A model generated the notes under the pieces. That model was not told the DNA's origin and searched no databases. It worked only from the letters and a program-made list of their open reading frames with translations. Positions 27,520 to 41,646 of a DNA stretch of 60,000 bases are shown one piece after another (position 1 is the first letter of the stretch; every line of letters begins with the position of its first letter). The stretch is from Symsagittifera roscoffensis (taxonomy: Eukaryota > Xenacoelomorpha > Acoela > Convolutidae), in NCBI RefSeq assembly GCF_963678635.1, contig NC_087070.1:41795831-41855830 (forward strand), read 5' to 3'. The position numbers and the translations under genes are program-made.

Positions 27520-30500
27520 CTTTCTTAAGTTGTCAATGAAATATCACTACAAGTTAATCAAGGCACCTAGCAACAGTTGCGAAGCGCACTTACTACAGAG
27601 AATTTAGAACTATTTCAGGAAAATTATAACCTCGCTATACCTTTTTCAGTGTACAAGACTGAATTATTTTGAACGATAAAGTTCCATAGAAACAGCCATA
27701 CTATCATAGAAAACATCATGAGCAAGTATTCTAGAAAAATCTTGTGATCCGATTCAGTTTACATTTTTTATGAAAAAGTTGTCAATGTAAAATCACCACG
27801 AGTTAACCATGGCAACTCGCTTCTCGGACATTGATCATTTTCAGGAAGATTCAAATCCACAACTTATCAGCTGCGAAGCGCACTTCCTAAAGCTGACCTT
27901 AGAACTACTTCAAGAGCCATATATCATTTTATAGCTCTCCTGAAGTAGCTCTCTTCAATTTTTGGCAGCTGTTTTAAGTTTAAAAAAAACAACAAAAAAT
28001 TAGCCTATAATACTAAAAGAAACATAATTACCGATAAACCTAGAAAAATTTTGGGATCACATTCCATTTTACCAATTCTAAAAAGTTGTCAATGAAATAT
28101 CACCACGAGTTAATCAAGCCAACTCGTTTCTCGGACATTAATTATTTTAAGGAATATTCAAATCCACAACTTATCAGCTGCGAAGCGCACTTCCTAGAGC
28201 TGACTTTAGGACTGCTTCAAGAGATCCATATATCATTTTATAGCTCTCCTGAAGTAGCTTTTTTCAATTTTTGGCAGCTGTTTTAAGTTAAAAAAGAAAA
28301 AACAATAAACAATTAGCCTATAATACTAAAAGAAACATCATTACCGAAAAATCAAGAAAAATTTTGAGATCAGATTCCATTTAACCAATTCTAAAAAGTT
28401 GTCAATGAAATATCACCACGAGTTAATCAAGCCAACTCGTTTCTCGGACATTAATTATTTTAAGGAAGATTCAAATCCACAACTTATCAGCTGCGAAGCG
28501 CACTTCCTAGAGCTGACCTTAGAACTAATTCAAGAGAGCCATGTATCATTTTATAGCTCTCCTGAAGTAGCTCTTTTCAATTTTTGGCTATTTTAATTAA
28601 GTTAAAAAAGAAAAAACAACAAACAATTAGCCAATAACACTAAAGGAAACATCATTACCGAAAAATCTAGAAAAATTTTGAGATCAGATTCCATTTTACC
28701 AATTCTAAAACGTTGTCAATGAAATATCACCACGAGTTAATCAAGCCAACTCGTTTCTCGGACATTAATTATTTTAAGGAAGATTCAAATCCACAACTTA
28801 TCAGCTGCGAAGCGCACTTCCTAGAGCTGACTTTAGAACTACTTCAAGAGAACCATATATCATTTTATAGCTCTCCTGAAGTAGCTTTTTTCAATTTTTG
28901 GCAGCTGTTTTAAGTTAAAAAAGAAAAAACAATAAACAATTAGCCTATAATACTAAAAGAAACATCATTACCGAAAAATCTAGAAAAATTTTGAGATCAG
29001 ATTCCATTTTACCAATTCTAAAAAGTTGTCAATGAAATATCACCACGAGTTAATCAAGCCAACTCGTTTCTCGGACATTAATTATTTTAAGGAATATTCA
29101 AATCCACAACTTATCAGCTGCGAAGCGCACTTCCTAGAGTTGACTTTAGAACTGCTTCAAGAGAGCCATATATCATTTTATAGCTCTCCTGAAGTAGCTT
29201 TTTTCAATTTTTGGCAGCTGTTTTAAGTTAAAAAAGAAAAAACAATAAACAATTAGCCTATAATACTAAAAGAAACATCATTACCAAAAAATCAAGAAAA
29301 ATTTTGAGATCAGATTCCATTTAACCAATTCTAAAAAGTTGTCAATGAAATATCACCACGAGTTAATCAAGCCAACTCGTTTCTCGGACATTAATTATTT
29401 TAAGGAAGATTCAAATCCACAACTTATCAGCTGCGAAGCGCACTTCCTAGAGCTGACCTTAGAACTAATTCAAGAGAGCCATGTATCATTTTATAGCTCT
29501 CCTGAAGTAGCTCTTTTCAATTTTTGGCTATTTTAATTAAGTTAAAAAAGAAAAAACAACAAACAATTAGCCAATAACACTAAAGGAAACATCATTACCG
29601 AAAAATCTAGAAAAATTTTGAGATCAGATTCCATTTTACCAATTCTAAAACGTTGTCAATGAAATATCACCACGAGTTAATCAAGCCAACTCGTTTCTCG
29701 GACATTAATTATTTTAAGGAAGATTCAAATCCACAACTTATCAGCTGCGAAGCGCACTTCCTAGAGCTGACTTTAGAACTACTTCAAGAGAACCATATAT
29801 CATTTTATAGCTCTCCTGAAGTAGCTTTTTTCAATTTTTGGCAGCTGTTTTAAGTTTAAAAAGAAAAAACAATAAACAATTAGCCTATAATACTAAAAGA
29901 AACATCATTACCAAAAAATCTAGAAAAATTTTGAGATCAGATTCCATTTTACCAATTCTAAAAAGTTGTCAATGAAATATCACCACGAGTTAATCAAGCC
30001 AACTCGTTTCTCGGACATTAATTATTTTAAGGAATATTCAAATCCACAACTTATCAGCTGCGAAGCGCACTTCCTAGAGCTGACTTTAGAACTGCTTCAA
30101 GAGAGCCATATATCATTTTATAGCTCTCCTGAAGTAGCTTTTTTCAATTTTTGGCAGCTGTTTTAAGTTAAAAAAGAAAAAACAATAAACAATTAGCCTA
30201 TAATACTAAAAGAAACATCATTACCGAAAAATCAAGAAAAATTTTGAGATCAGATTCCATTTAACCAATTCTAAAAAGTTGTCAATGAAATATCACCACG
30301 AGTTAATCAAGCCAACTCGTTTCTCGGACATTAATTATTTTAAGGAAGATTCAAATCCACAACTTATCAGCTGCGAAGCGCACTTCCTAGAGCTGACCTT
30401 AGAACTAATTCAAGAGAGCCATGTATCATTTTATAGCTCTCCTGAAGTAGCTCTTTTCAATTTTTGGCTATTTTAATTAAGTTAAAAAAGAAAAAACAAC

Positions 30501-33060
30501 AAACAATTAGCCAACAACACTAAAGGAAACATCATTACCGAAAAATCTAGAAAAATTTTGAGATCAGATTCCATTTCACCAATTCTAAAACGTTGTCAAT
30601 GAAATATCACCACGAGTTAATCAAGCCAACTCGTTTCTCGGACATTAATTATTTTAAGGAAGATTCAAATCCACAACTTATCAGCTGCGAAGCGCACTTC
30701 CTAGAGCTGACTTTAGAACTACTTCAAGAGAACCATATATCATTTTATAGCTCTCCTGAAGTAGCTTTTTTCAATTTTTGGCAGCTGTTTTAAGTTAAAA
30801 AAGAAAAAACAATAAACAATTAGCCTATAATACTAAAAGAAACATCATTACCGAAAAATCTAGAAAAATTTTGAGATCAGATTCCATTTTACCAATTCTA
30901 AAAAGTTGTCAATGAAATATCACCACGAGTTAATCAAGCCAACTCGTTTCTCGGACATTAATTATTTTAAGGAATATTCAAATCCACAACTTATCAGCTG
31001 CGAAGCGCACTTCCTAGAGCTGACTTTAGAACTGCTTCAAGAGAGCCATATATCATTTTATAGCTCTTCTGAAGTAGCTTTTTTCAATTTTTGGCAGCTG
31101 TTTTAAGTTTAAAAAGAAAAAACAATAAACAATTAGCCTATAATACTAAAAGAAACATCATTACCGGAAAATCTAGAAAAATTTTGAGATCAGATTCCAT
31201 TTAACCAATTCTAAAAAGTTGTCAATGAAATATCACCACGAGTTAATCAAGCCAACTCGTTTCTCGGACATTAATTATTTTAAGGAAGATTCAAATCCAC
31301 AACTTATCAGCTGCGAAGCGCACTTCCTAGAGCTGACCTTAGAACTAATTCAAGAGAGCCATGTATCATTTTATAGCTCTCCTGAAGTAGCTCTTTTCAA
31401 TTTTTGGCTATTTTAATTAAGTTAAAAAAGAAAAAACAACAAACAATTAGCCAATAACACTAAAGGAAACATCATTACCGAAAAATCTAGAAAAATTTTG
31501 AGATCAGATTCCATTTTACCAATTCTAAAACGTTGTCAATGAAATATCACCACGAGTTAATCAAGCCAACTCGTTTCTCGGACATTAATTATTTTAAGGA
31601 AGATTCAAATCCACAACTTATCAGCTGCGAAGCGCACTTCCTAGAGCTGACTTTAGAACTACTTCAAGAGAGCCATATATCATTTTATAGCTCTCCTGAA
31701 GTAGCTTTTTTCAATTTTTGGCAGCTGTTTTAAGTTAAAAAAGAAAAAACAATAAACAATTAGCCTATAATACTAAAAGAAACATCATTACCGAAAAATC
31801 TAGAAAAATTTTGAGATCAGATTCCATTTTACCAATTCTAAAAAGTTGTCAATGAAATATCACCACGAGTTAATCAAGCCAACTCGTTTCTCGGACATTA
31901 ATTATTTTAAGGAAGATTCAAATCCACAACTTATCAGCTGCGAAGCGCACTTCCTAGAGCTGACCTGAGAACTAATTCAAGAGAGCCATGTATCATTTTA
32001 TAGCTCTCCTGAAGTAGCTCTTTTCAATTTGTGGCTATTTTAATTAAGTTAAAAAAGAAAAAACAACAAACAATTAGCCAATAACACTAAAGGAAACACC
32101 ATTACCGAAAACTCATGAAGAATCTCGGGATCAGATTCCATGATACAAACTCAAAAATGGTTGTCAATGAAATATCACCACGAGTTAATCAAGCTAACTC
32201 GTTTCTCGGACATTTATCATTTTAAGGAAGATTCAAATCCACAACTTATCAGCTGCGAAGCGCACTTCCTACAGTTCACTTTAAATCAAGACGTATATCA
32301 GGAACTAAAAATCATGCCCTAAGTTATCTCGCTATACATAGCTGATTTTATCTACAAGAAAGGTCAGCAGGCAATTAGCCAATATTTGGTTAGAAACAAT
32401 CAAATCCGGGTGATTTTCATTTAATAAATTCGAAAATAGTTGTCAATTAAATAGGACCACGATTTACGAAAGTCAAGAAGCTCTATCGTTTTGAAAAAGG
32501 TTCAATTCCACAACCCACCGGTACCAAGCGCACTTCTACTTGGTCATAGCTAATTCAAGAAAGATTTTCTTCATAGTATTTTACTGTATTAGTTTGAACA
32601 AGAAAAATAAGCACTCAAACAATTCGCCAGAATTTATTTAGCAAACATCATTAGTAAGAATTCTGAAAAAGCGCGCTTCTCGGACATCGCGTATTTTAAG
32701 GAAGTTTCAATTCCACAGCTTTTCAGCTGAAAAGTGTATTTCCTTCAGCAGGTTTCAAATTTAAAAACTTTAAACCATGCACTATTTCGTTTCAATGTAC
32801 ATAACTGATTTCAGTTGAGCAAGAAAGCTCAGCACACAATCAACCAATTCTATTTTAGGAAACATCATAAGCGAGAATTCAAACAGAACCTCGGGATCAA
32901 GATTCCAATTACCAAATAAAGTAGAACAACTGTTAATAATTATCATCACGAGTTTTAAAAAACTCATCTCACTTCTTGAATAAAGAAGTTTGTAATGATG
33001 ATACGAATCTACATATTAGCTGTGAACACAATTTCTACCAATCACTTATAAATTATTTCA
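27520..33060 (+). repeat. Intronic satellite: 313-bp monomers in a 940-bp higher-order array
   Basis: Monomers begin gttgtcaatgaaatatcacc at about 28080, 28393, 28707, 29020, 29333, 29647, 29960, 30273, 30587, 30900, 31213, 31527, 31840 and 32160. Three monomer types (A, B, C) alternate exactly, and each type recurs every 940 bp over four cycles. Edge monomers (27524, 27780, and 32430 onward) are progressively decayed. Each core monomer has a 64-66 codon open frame, probably only because the copies are recent. A hairpin (ctacttcaagag ... ctcctgaagtag) lies in type C. All of it is within intron 5. Confidence 0.95.
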
Positions 33061-33744
33061 GAACAAATCATATATTAGGCAATTCCAATGCAATGTAGGA
33101 AGCTCAACAGAACAATAGTGAATACTACTTTAGAAAACACGATACAGAGGCGAAGGTGCAAAAAAAATACAAAAAAGGGTCAAAATATGGACATTTCCTT
33201 AAATTCTTTTTCTATCGACAATAGGGCGTAGCAGCTTTTGAGATGAAATCTCCAGAAAACGCTATTTCGATTGAACCTTTGCACTCAGATTTGTCATAGT
33301 AGTTTCAGAGGAAATATTAATCAGAAAAATCCCCCACTGAAATTTTCGAAGCAAGTAAAACGCCCGGTGAAGTAAAAATAAACGAGAGCTGAATATCCAG
33401 GCACACAGGAAGAGAAACCCGTCTCTCCATTTTTTTTTCAAAATCGGTCAAGAAGTTCGAGAAAAACATTTTTTTTAATCGAAAAATTTCAAAAAGCGTC
33501 TCAAAAAATTAAACACCAAATATTGTTTTTATCAAACAGGAACAATCGTTAACCATGGAGCAAAAGTTACCCACATATATAAATACAAAGTCGCCATCAA
33601 ATAATGAGCATTTTTATTTGCGACTTAAGTTGTTAAAATTACTGGCGAATAAGAGGGAAAGAAAACATCGGTCAATGAAAAGTTCACCTCGCTTCTAATA
33701 TATTGAAAGTTAATGACGTAACTATGCACTTCCAAACCACACTT

Positions 33745-34233
33745 CCTTCGATTGGTAGAAAAAAGAAATGAACCCAAGTAAACAAAAAACACTGACTTTG
33801 CTCAAAAATCATAACTTTCGAATTTCAAAGAAAAAAATAGATGCCCTTTAAGCTCTGAATTTCTAGAACAATTTAAGATGGCGCTTTTTTGATAATATTG
33901 ACCGAATTTGAGAAAACTGGATCAATAGGCAAAGTTTTTATTCCACTGGAAACCTAAAAAATAAATTCCACTTTCGAAACTAAATTGTTCACGCTTTTTC
34001 GCGCCATTTCCACGTTCGTATTTGGAGAGTGCTATTTACGTAACTTTCAGCAGATGAAATTCAATTGAACTCAAAAAGTGCAAATATACCTAAAGCATTC
34101 ATAAATGCACTAATATTTATGAATGCATATCTGTAGTTTTTAGAGCATTTTAAGGTTTTTTCCCTAAATAAAAAACAAAAAAAAATCACCAAGACTTGTA
34201 TAAGTCTTTCACTGCATTAATTACTCTTAAAAA
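33745..34233 (+). repeat. Family A repeat, second subfamily
   Basis: Matches the 18075 copy, including tttggagagtgctatttacg and the gcattcata/tatgaatgc hairpin arms. It lies about 100 bp from exon 5. Confidence 0.75.
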
Positions 34234-34338
34234 CTATCCGATATGCAAACTACTAAAATCAGCGACTACAGTATTAGCACAGTATCTACCTTCGAATGAT
34301 ATATTAGCTTAGTAGTAATGAGAACTTGGATCTCTTAC

Positions 34339-34484
34339 CTTTCTGATATCGTCGAGGGTGTGGATTTCTGGTGATAAGCCTCCATGCACGCACAGGAACT
34401 GGCCGTTCATCAAAGCTGATAGAGGTAAACAGTCAAACGCCTCCATACACGCGTCATAGACAGCCTCTGTGAATTTGATTTTAC
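34339..34484 (-). CDS. PPP3C-like: Calcineurin A exon 5 (VHGGLSPE motif)
   Basis: Exon of 146 nt (residues 171-219). It reads [20 protein letters not shown], then [19 protein letters not shown] and IHTLDDIRK, and includes metal-binding H204. The acceptor is ttctag|gt and the donor aag|gtaaga. It is an island of conserved coding sequence between the two largest introns (17.1 kb upstream, 8.5 kb downstream). Confidence 0.97.
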
Positions 34485-35210
34485 CTAGAAAAAAGTTTAT
34501 TAGAACTACGGTTGCTTCATACGGTTAGTAGTTATTAGCAACTTCAAAACGGTACAATTTGATTTGATGCTTCAGTTGCGAGACTAATTAGGCATTAATT
34601 TCGAATTGTTCATTGACTTAATAAAAACAATACCAGTTAAAGGGAGGGGAACACCCCGTCTTACAATTTTAGCCCGTTTGTACAATTCAATTATTTCACC
34701 CATTCAAATTTGTTTCAAAAAACCTTCACCATTAAAATTTTAATAGCGAGAGGGAGGAGAGGGGGTTGGGGAGAGCACGCGACAAAAAAAAACCCGCAAA
34801 TTGGTGATCATAATATTACAAAGAACCTAAAGAGTTTCTAGGGTCGTTATGGAGGAGAGTTTGGACGTCAAACTCGTTAACCTACAAAACGATTTCAAAC
34901 CCGCTGTTGCCATAGAGGATTCCTCCACCCATGAATAAAAAATTTGGAATTGAAACAGCTCGAAACAGCTGAAAAAGCTTAAATTACTTGTTCTGTTTTT
35001 ACCTTCTGCGATTGCTCAAGTTGGTGCTCTTTCAATCATAAGTTTTCTTTATTGTTGGATTATTGCACAACTTGAAACAAATTTATTCATATTATCATTC
35101 TCTCCAGTAAACTTTCCCAGTGCTCAAGTTATTAGCAGCAAAAGCGCATTGCTATTGGGAAAAGCACGAATACGTCAATGAAAAGAAACATGAAAGACTT
35201 TATCAAAGTT

Positions 35211-35270
35211 GACATTTATCATCTTAATAGTCGGCCATGTGACATTTATCATCTTAATAGTCGGCCATGT
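35211..35270. repeat. Perfect 30-bp tandem duplication
   Basis: gacatttatcatcttaatag plus ten bases is repeated exactly twice. Recent local duplication in intron 4. Confidence 0.95.
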
Positions 35271-36089
35271 GTTTAGATTGAATACTAATGACCTCTATGA
35301 GATTTACTCTTTGTATACTGCATTAAGGAGTTAGCACTGAACACCTATCTCAGTTCACAGGATTATTTCATAGAGGAGCATCATTTATTTCATCACCAGT
35401 CCCAGTCATGATTGAGATAGCCACAGCCTGACTTGACTTTCTTCTAGTTATCCTTTAAAAACATCTCCCCACATTTGATCTTGCTCTATTCCCTCGAGCA
35501 CTGTGCAAATACTCAAGACAGCAGCAGAGAAATGAGGCCTCCTCTCAACATGAAAAGAACTTCATTGGAGCCTCGAGCTAACAATCAATGGCATACACTA
35601 TCAGTGGCATTGTAGTGCACCCCATTACCAAATTAACTAAAAATAGTCTCAACTCCTTGCAAACCAGAGAACGGAAGCTTTCAAAAGAGACCCGGGTTGA
35701 CGACAGTTAAAATAGCGTTGCATTAATAGGCGAGAAGAGACCAATATACAGACAATTAACTTTGCTGGACTGACTGACCATCAACGAGCATCTGGTAATC
35801 TTACGACTAAGTTCATGGTAAATGAACTAAGTCGTATAAAATCGAAAAGATTTATAAGAAATCATAATAAGCCAAGCCGTTAAACTTATTTTTGGCTTGA
35901 ACTTACGAGCTGTAACTAAGCCGACAATTTTAAGGTAGACACTATAAAGTTTGAATCAAACCTATTTTAGAATTAAAGTGTATTACCATGAAATAACAAT
36001 TCGCACTGAAAACGACCCAATAGGCAAGCAACTAAGCCAATATAAGACAAGCAGACACCCTTCTAGCCAAACATACCTGTAGATCGAAA

Positions 36090-36895
36090 ACATAGCCAAC
36101 GGACGGTTGAAAAAGAGTCCATGAACGCCAGTAAACAGGAAAAAATACTGCCTGTTTTTTTTTCGGAAAAATCGGAACTTTCTAATTTCAAAAAAAATAG
36201 ATACCCTTAAAGCTCTTTGAATCTTTGAACTTGTAGAACAAATTGCCGATTTGATCGACAGTTTTTTGATAATAAACCTATTTTGAGAAATCTGAATCAA
36301 TAAGTAGCTAAATTTGAAAATTAACATCATCTTTAAACTAGAAGTCGATCACGTTTTTTGTGACCTTGTTACTTTCCCTCTTCGATAGTGGAGTTTGCCT
36401 TCCTTTCAACAAAGGAAACGAACGAAATTGAAACGAAACCAAAAGTCAAACAGCGAAAAAATAATTTGAACATGAACAAATTCTAAGCCTTTTCCTGAAC
36501 AAAAAATACAAGAAATCATCACCACCTAAATAAGAGCCTGAACTACAATAATCGACTCTTAAAAACTGAAAGAGTATATATCTACAACCATGATAAAAAT
36601 TTGCTTTAATTTTCAATTCGAATTCTCATTTTAAGCTCTTTGAATTTCTAAATCTATTTTTTTGTTGGCTTCTTCGATGAAATGAACGCGTTGAAAAAAA
36701 TGGATCGATTTGTAATTTTTTTTATTCGCAGGAAAATCTGATAATTATATTCCATTTTCAAAATTAGACGTCGATAACGATTTGCGTGACCTTTACTCTT
36801 TTGCTGCTCGATAATGGAGCTTGCATTCCTTTTAACCAAGGAAATGAACAGAAAAAACGAAAGAATCATAATTTAAATAAGAGCCTGAACGGCTC
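36090..36895 (+). repeat. Two family A repeats
   Basis: A full copy (36090-36558, ending atcgactcttaaaaac) and a partial copy (36612-36895), same orientation, in intron 4. Confidence 0.75.
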
Positions 36896-39300
36896 TTGAA
36901 AAACAAAAAAGCTGCAATTTTTTAAATATACGAAAAACTAAAGATCATGGAAATTTTCAGCAACGTTGTTTAGAAAGCAACAACTTGCTCATTACCGGAA
37001 TATATAAGAAAAAAATATATTTATACTAAGAAAAGCTTAAACCATAAGCAATTTCCTTGCTGTGGCAACAGGCGGAGAAAATATAAGCAAACGAAACTCA
37101 GTTGCACATTTTGTCACACGAAAACTTTTCGTATACAAAAAACTGGTCATGGCCGGATTTGAACAACAGAACTTTGTTTTCGCACTCAATTGCCTTTCAT
37201 GTGTGGATTTACTCCATATTTCTGACTTAATTAACACCTAGGTTTCAAATAATTTAGTGAAACTAGTTGAGAACCTGAAAAAAAGTAAATATTCCGATTT
37301 GACAATATTTGCAAATTGCAAGCGTACAAACTAACTAGAATCAAAAGTCAAATCGCTCTTATTTCGTAAAACAAATTATACAAGTTCAAAGACACTTTAG
37401 TGAAAAAAAAAACAAGCAAGATCTGGAAAAATTCACTTCCTTAACCAACACTGAAAAAACAATCGACATTCATAAGTACTATTTCACTTGAAAACCGATC
37501 ACACCTAAAAAAAACACAAAACCTCAATAACCAACTTGCTTAAAAAGTTGTTTAAATTAACTTTAAAAAACTGCTTTTTTCGCCAACTCCGGGTTTGTTG
37601 GCAGAGATAATGGAGCGTCACTAAGAAAATAATTTTGGACCAAAGGTATCGAGAGCAAAATTAAATACAGAAGCGAATCAAAATTTCGCAACACTTGCGA
37701 CACAATTGAAAACATTGCATTACAAGATATAGAATAGAAAAAAATTAAGCTGAAAAAAATAGTTGAAAAGTCGGAAGAACTTTATCTGCAAAAAAAATCA
37801 TACCTCGGATGATGTTCATTTTGATTAAATAAAAAATTGCATTCCTCGTATGATGTTTATGAACGAATTTAATAAACATTGAGAACCAAATAGCGAACGG
37901 AAACTGTGGCGAAATTGGGCCGAACAAAAAGTTAACAAGTCACAAAGCTTCCAGAAAACAAGCACAATACGAAGATTATTTGAAGACGATTATTTTTTGA
38001 TGAAAAAAATAAGGACGAAATCAGTTGTGTAGCGAAGACGGTAGTTATTTTCTTTCAATTAATACTTTGACCTCAGATTCGGCAGAAACTTTTTGAAAAA
38101 AGGAAAAAAGACTCCAAAAACGGTCAAAATGTTAAACTTTGGACATTGAATAAGGCCGAAACTTTTTCTACCAAATCAGGGCATAGTAACTTATGCAGGG
38201 GATAAACCTAAAACAAGTGCTTCTGATAAATTTCTTAATAGATTTGTCATGGTAGTTTCCGAGAAAAAGAAAATAATGCAGAAAAAAAAGACGTCAAAAT
38301 TCCCTCCTACTGAAATTTCCGAAAGTCGTAAAAAGCCCGGTGGAAACAAGCTGAAAATCTACGCACACAGGGAAATAACCAGCAACAAACCTGTCACAGA
38401 TACTAAATGCTATGAAGCAGTAGTTAACCAAATAAAATCTAGCAAAAAATGCCACGAAATGATCTGCGACTTGAGTTGAAAAAATGTGGTTGCCGCAAAA
38501 ATACCATACACGCTCCGCATGTGTAACAATCAAAAATTTTTATGACCCATCCATACTTAAACAGGCCGAAGCATTAAAATAGCCTTAGAACTATGCATCA
38601 TAAATTGACTAATCCGATTTAATATCAGCAAACCCGTTTAACCGAACAAGAAATATTTTTAAAAAACTGCAAACTATAGAACGAATATTAATTAAGTGAT
38701 AACTGTTTGAATCAAAAATTCAAAGAGAGTTGACGCGGGGCTTCGCGAATTTTGCTATACAATCAAAATATTGCATTACACGATATTGTTCAGAAGAAAA
38801 ATCGACTTTCAAAAATAAAGCTGAAAAAATTACTTGAAATATGTCAAAAAAAAGTCTTACCTTTGTCTCGGATGATGTTCAAAAACAGCCTTAAGCATTG
38901 AGAATCAATGACTGAGGGGCAACTTTGGTGGCAAAAATATGGTCGACTATCGTTCAGCCGAAAACGAAACTGTTGTCTTAAAAAATTCAAAGCTATTTAC
39001 AGCCCATACCTCCTGAAAAACACGAAAGCATTTAAAAAAAACCCTTGAATCTACGCATTATAAGCTAATAAAACATTTGCTGATCCCATTTAACCAAACA
39101 AAATTGCAAAAAATATATTATTCAAAATAAGGAATTTACTAACTACGGAACAACTTTCGATTGTAGAAAAAACACTTCGAAAAAATCCAGGCAATAGAAA
39201 GAATCTGCTTGAAAAGCGTACCACATAAGAGAAAAAGCATTTGGAAGAAAAAACGGAAAAGGAGCAAACAGAAATAAGGACAAAAACCACACATTCGAAA

Positions 39301-40010
39301 ACATAGCCAAGAGACAGTTGGAAAATGGTCAATGAACACAAATGACTTGTTTTTTTCTAAATCTCAATTTTCGAATTTCAAAGCAAAAACAAGATAACCT
39401 TAAGCTCTTTGAATCTTTGGATTTCTAGAACAAATTGACAATTTGATTGTCACTTTTTGAAACAATTAACCCATCTTGAGAAAACTGGATCAATAAGCAG
39501 CTTATCTGAAAATTAAAGTCATCTTTAAAACTAAAAGTCGATCACGTTTTTCGTGACATGGACACTTACTTTAACTATTCGATACTTGAGTTTGACTTCC
39601 TTTTACAAAGAACTAACTGAAATTTGAATTTCAACAAACAAATATATGTCCTTAAAACTCTTTGAATTTCTAGAATACTTTATGATTGGCACTTTTTTTG
39701 ATAAAACTGACCAAATTTGAGCAAACTGAATCAATTATTAAAGTTTTTATTTCGCTGGGAAATCTGAACATTTAAATCCATTTTCGAATTAAGAAAACAA
39801 TCAAGTTTTTTGTGACCTATACACTTTTGCTATTCGATAGTGGAGTTTGCTTTCCTTTTAACAAAGGAAACGAACTGATATTAGAAAGAAATCAAAAGAG
39901 TTAAAGAAAATAAGAGCCTGAACAAATTTTAAGGCTTTTCCTGAAGAAAAAAAACGGAAAAGAAACCCGATCTATATGAGAGTCTGAAATACGCCTACAT
40001 GCGAGTCTGG
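39301..40010 (+). repeat. Two family A repeats
   Basis: The first copy (39301-39612) starts acatagccaagagacagttgg. A second lacking the 5' end follows (39615-40010). Confidence 0.75.
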
Positions 40011-40093
40011 ACTAAATACACTTGAAAAAACAAATACTGCCGAAAATGATCTGGGAGGTAGTTTAACTAAAGGATGTCAGCTTGTACGTTGTA

Positions 40094-40128
40094 AAAAATG
40101 CATGCAGTCAGTAAAAATGCATGCAGTT
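40094..40128. repeat. Tandem duplication of aaaaatgcatgcagt
   Basis: Two adjacent copies, each including the palindrome tgcatgca. Confidence 0.85.
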
Positions 40129-41646
40129 AGTTCAACTTTCACGAGCAAAAACTGTTTGAAAAGTCGTGTACGGAAAAAAGTCTAGTTGCCGATTACAAGT
40201 CACTTGCTCTCGCAAGTGGAAACAACATCAAAAATTACCTCAGTCCTTTCATCATCAATAATTTGGTCAAAAGAAGCATAATAATTCTATATTTTTCCCC
40301 TAATTCTGTAGTTTTTGGTACCAAGACCTTTATCGAATTAAGAACACGCAGTTATGGTTATGACAATTTGTCATACTAGAGAAACAAACATCACATCAAA
40401 CGAGAGGCACCCAGAACCGACGACTAAATTGATTTTCAAGAGTGATCCCAGAAGACCTTATTTAACAAAATTTTCTGCGCCGCAGGCATTTGTTTCAAGT
40501 CATTTTTGTTATTTTTGAACACTGTTTGGAAAGTTTTCACCAAAACACCCTGTTTTTTGGGAAGGGTTAGGGGCGCCCTCTTCTCAAATCCGCCCCTGCT
40601 TAAGTGTATAACATTTCAGTGAAGTAGTGTTTACATGTTCTGACTTAAATTAGAAACTCATTTCCCAGCTTCTTTCCATCATCTCTGCCTTCTATGAATA
40701 TAAAAATGGGGAAAAGGAGGAGGGACAGAATGCAATGCAATACAGCATGTCTCTTTTATAGCATAGACAGAATAGATTCCATTCGAATAGGAGGAGGTCT
40801 TTCTTTTCTTTGCACTCCAGTTGTGGTATAGTAGGCTGCTGTGTTGCTGGCTTGACCAAATAGCGGTGATTTACTTCTGGTCAACACTCAACTAACTTAA
40901 ATTGACCATTTGATCGATGTCAGAAACAGCAGAAACGAAAAAGTCTGTCAAATGCTACTATAATTTTTTAAAACAAGTTACAACCTGACAGGTGTTGTTA
41001 TTTTCAAACTTCTTGTTTCAACACATTTAATTTCAAGCAAGTGTTTTGGATCAATAGCTTGAAGCTCTATGCTATCTGACAGAAAAAAAACTCTTTTACC
41101 ATTGGTGCCCTCTTTTAGGTTAAAGTCTTTGTTACATCAAATTTTGAACGAGATGCTGTAGACACTTTTTTCAAATATATGTGCGATAGAATGCACTTCA
41201 ATTTCAATTGCGTCTTCTCCCTTTTGTAGTTTTCGCTTCACTTCGCGGGTGGGATAAAAAAGAGTACTGAGAAAAAGGACACGGAGTTACACTTTTTGCC
41301 AATTGGTCTCTTTGTAGTGCTTGCAAACAGTCTCAATAAACAGGGAAGAGGGGCTTACAATAAATCCATTCGACTGTCGTTAAAGCTTCACTTTAATCTT
41401 CCAATTGGTACAACACGGTCATAGTCAAGCACAAAAACAGATGGCCACTTGGCATTAGGTGCAGGGTCACGGAGTAGTAGGCTCGCATTAACTTACATAG
41501 AAAACACCAACAGGAACCTAATCCATCATTTCAACAGTTTAGTCGCTTCTATCTTCCAAAATTGCTAGATCAAAAGCATCAACAAAAGAAAACCCGGTTA
41601 CATCCAATGACAATGGAGCCGAATTAATACAATTTTATATATAAAA

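Larger units (their letters stand above)
25873..34338 (-). other. Calcineurin A intron 5
   Basis: 8.5 kb. It is dominated by the 313-bp satellite array (27520-33060), with the triple repeat at 26285-27010 on one side and a family A copy on the other. 33130-33730 holds a single unit related to the 170-bp repeat. Confidence 0.88.

Noticed and set aside
28086-31733. Twelve paralogous small genes of 65-66 codons
   Set aside because: They coincide with satellite monomers, and the listed starts are TTG codons. Nothing suggests promoters, and sequence between the frames is as conserved as the frames themselves.
28086-32100. CRISPR array
   Set aside because: Repeats are 313 bp and contiguous, without short unique spacers, in a eukaryotic intron.
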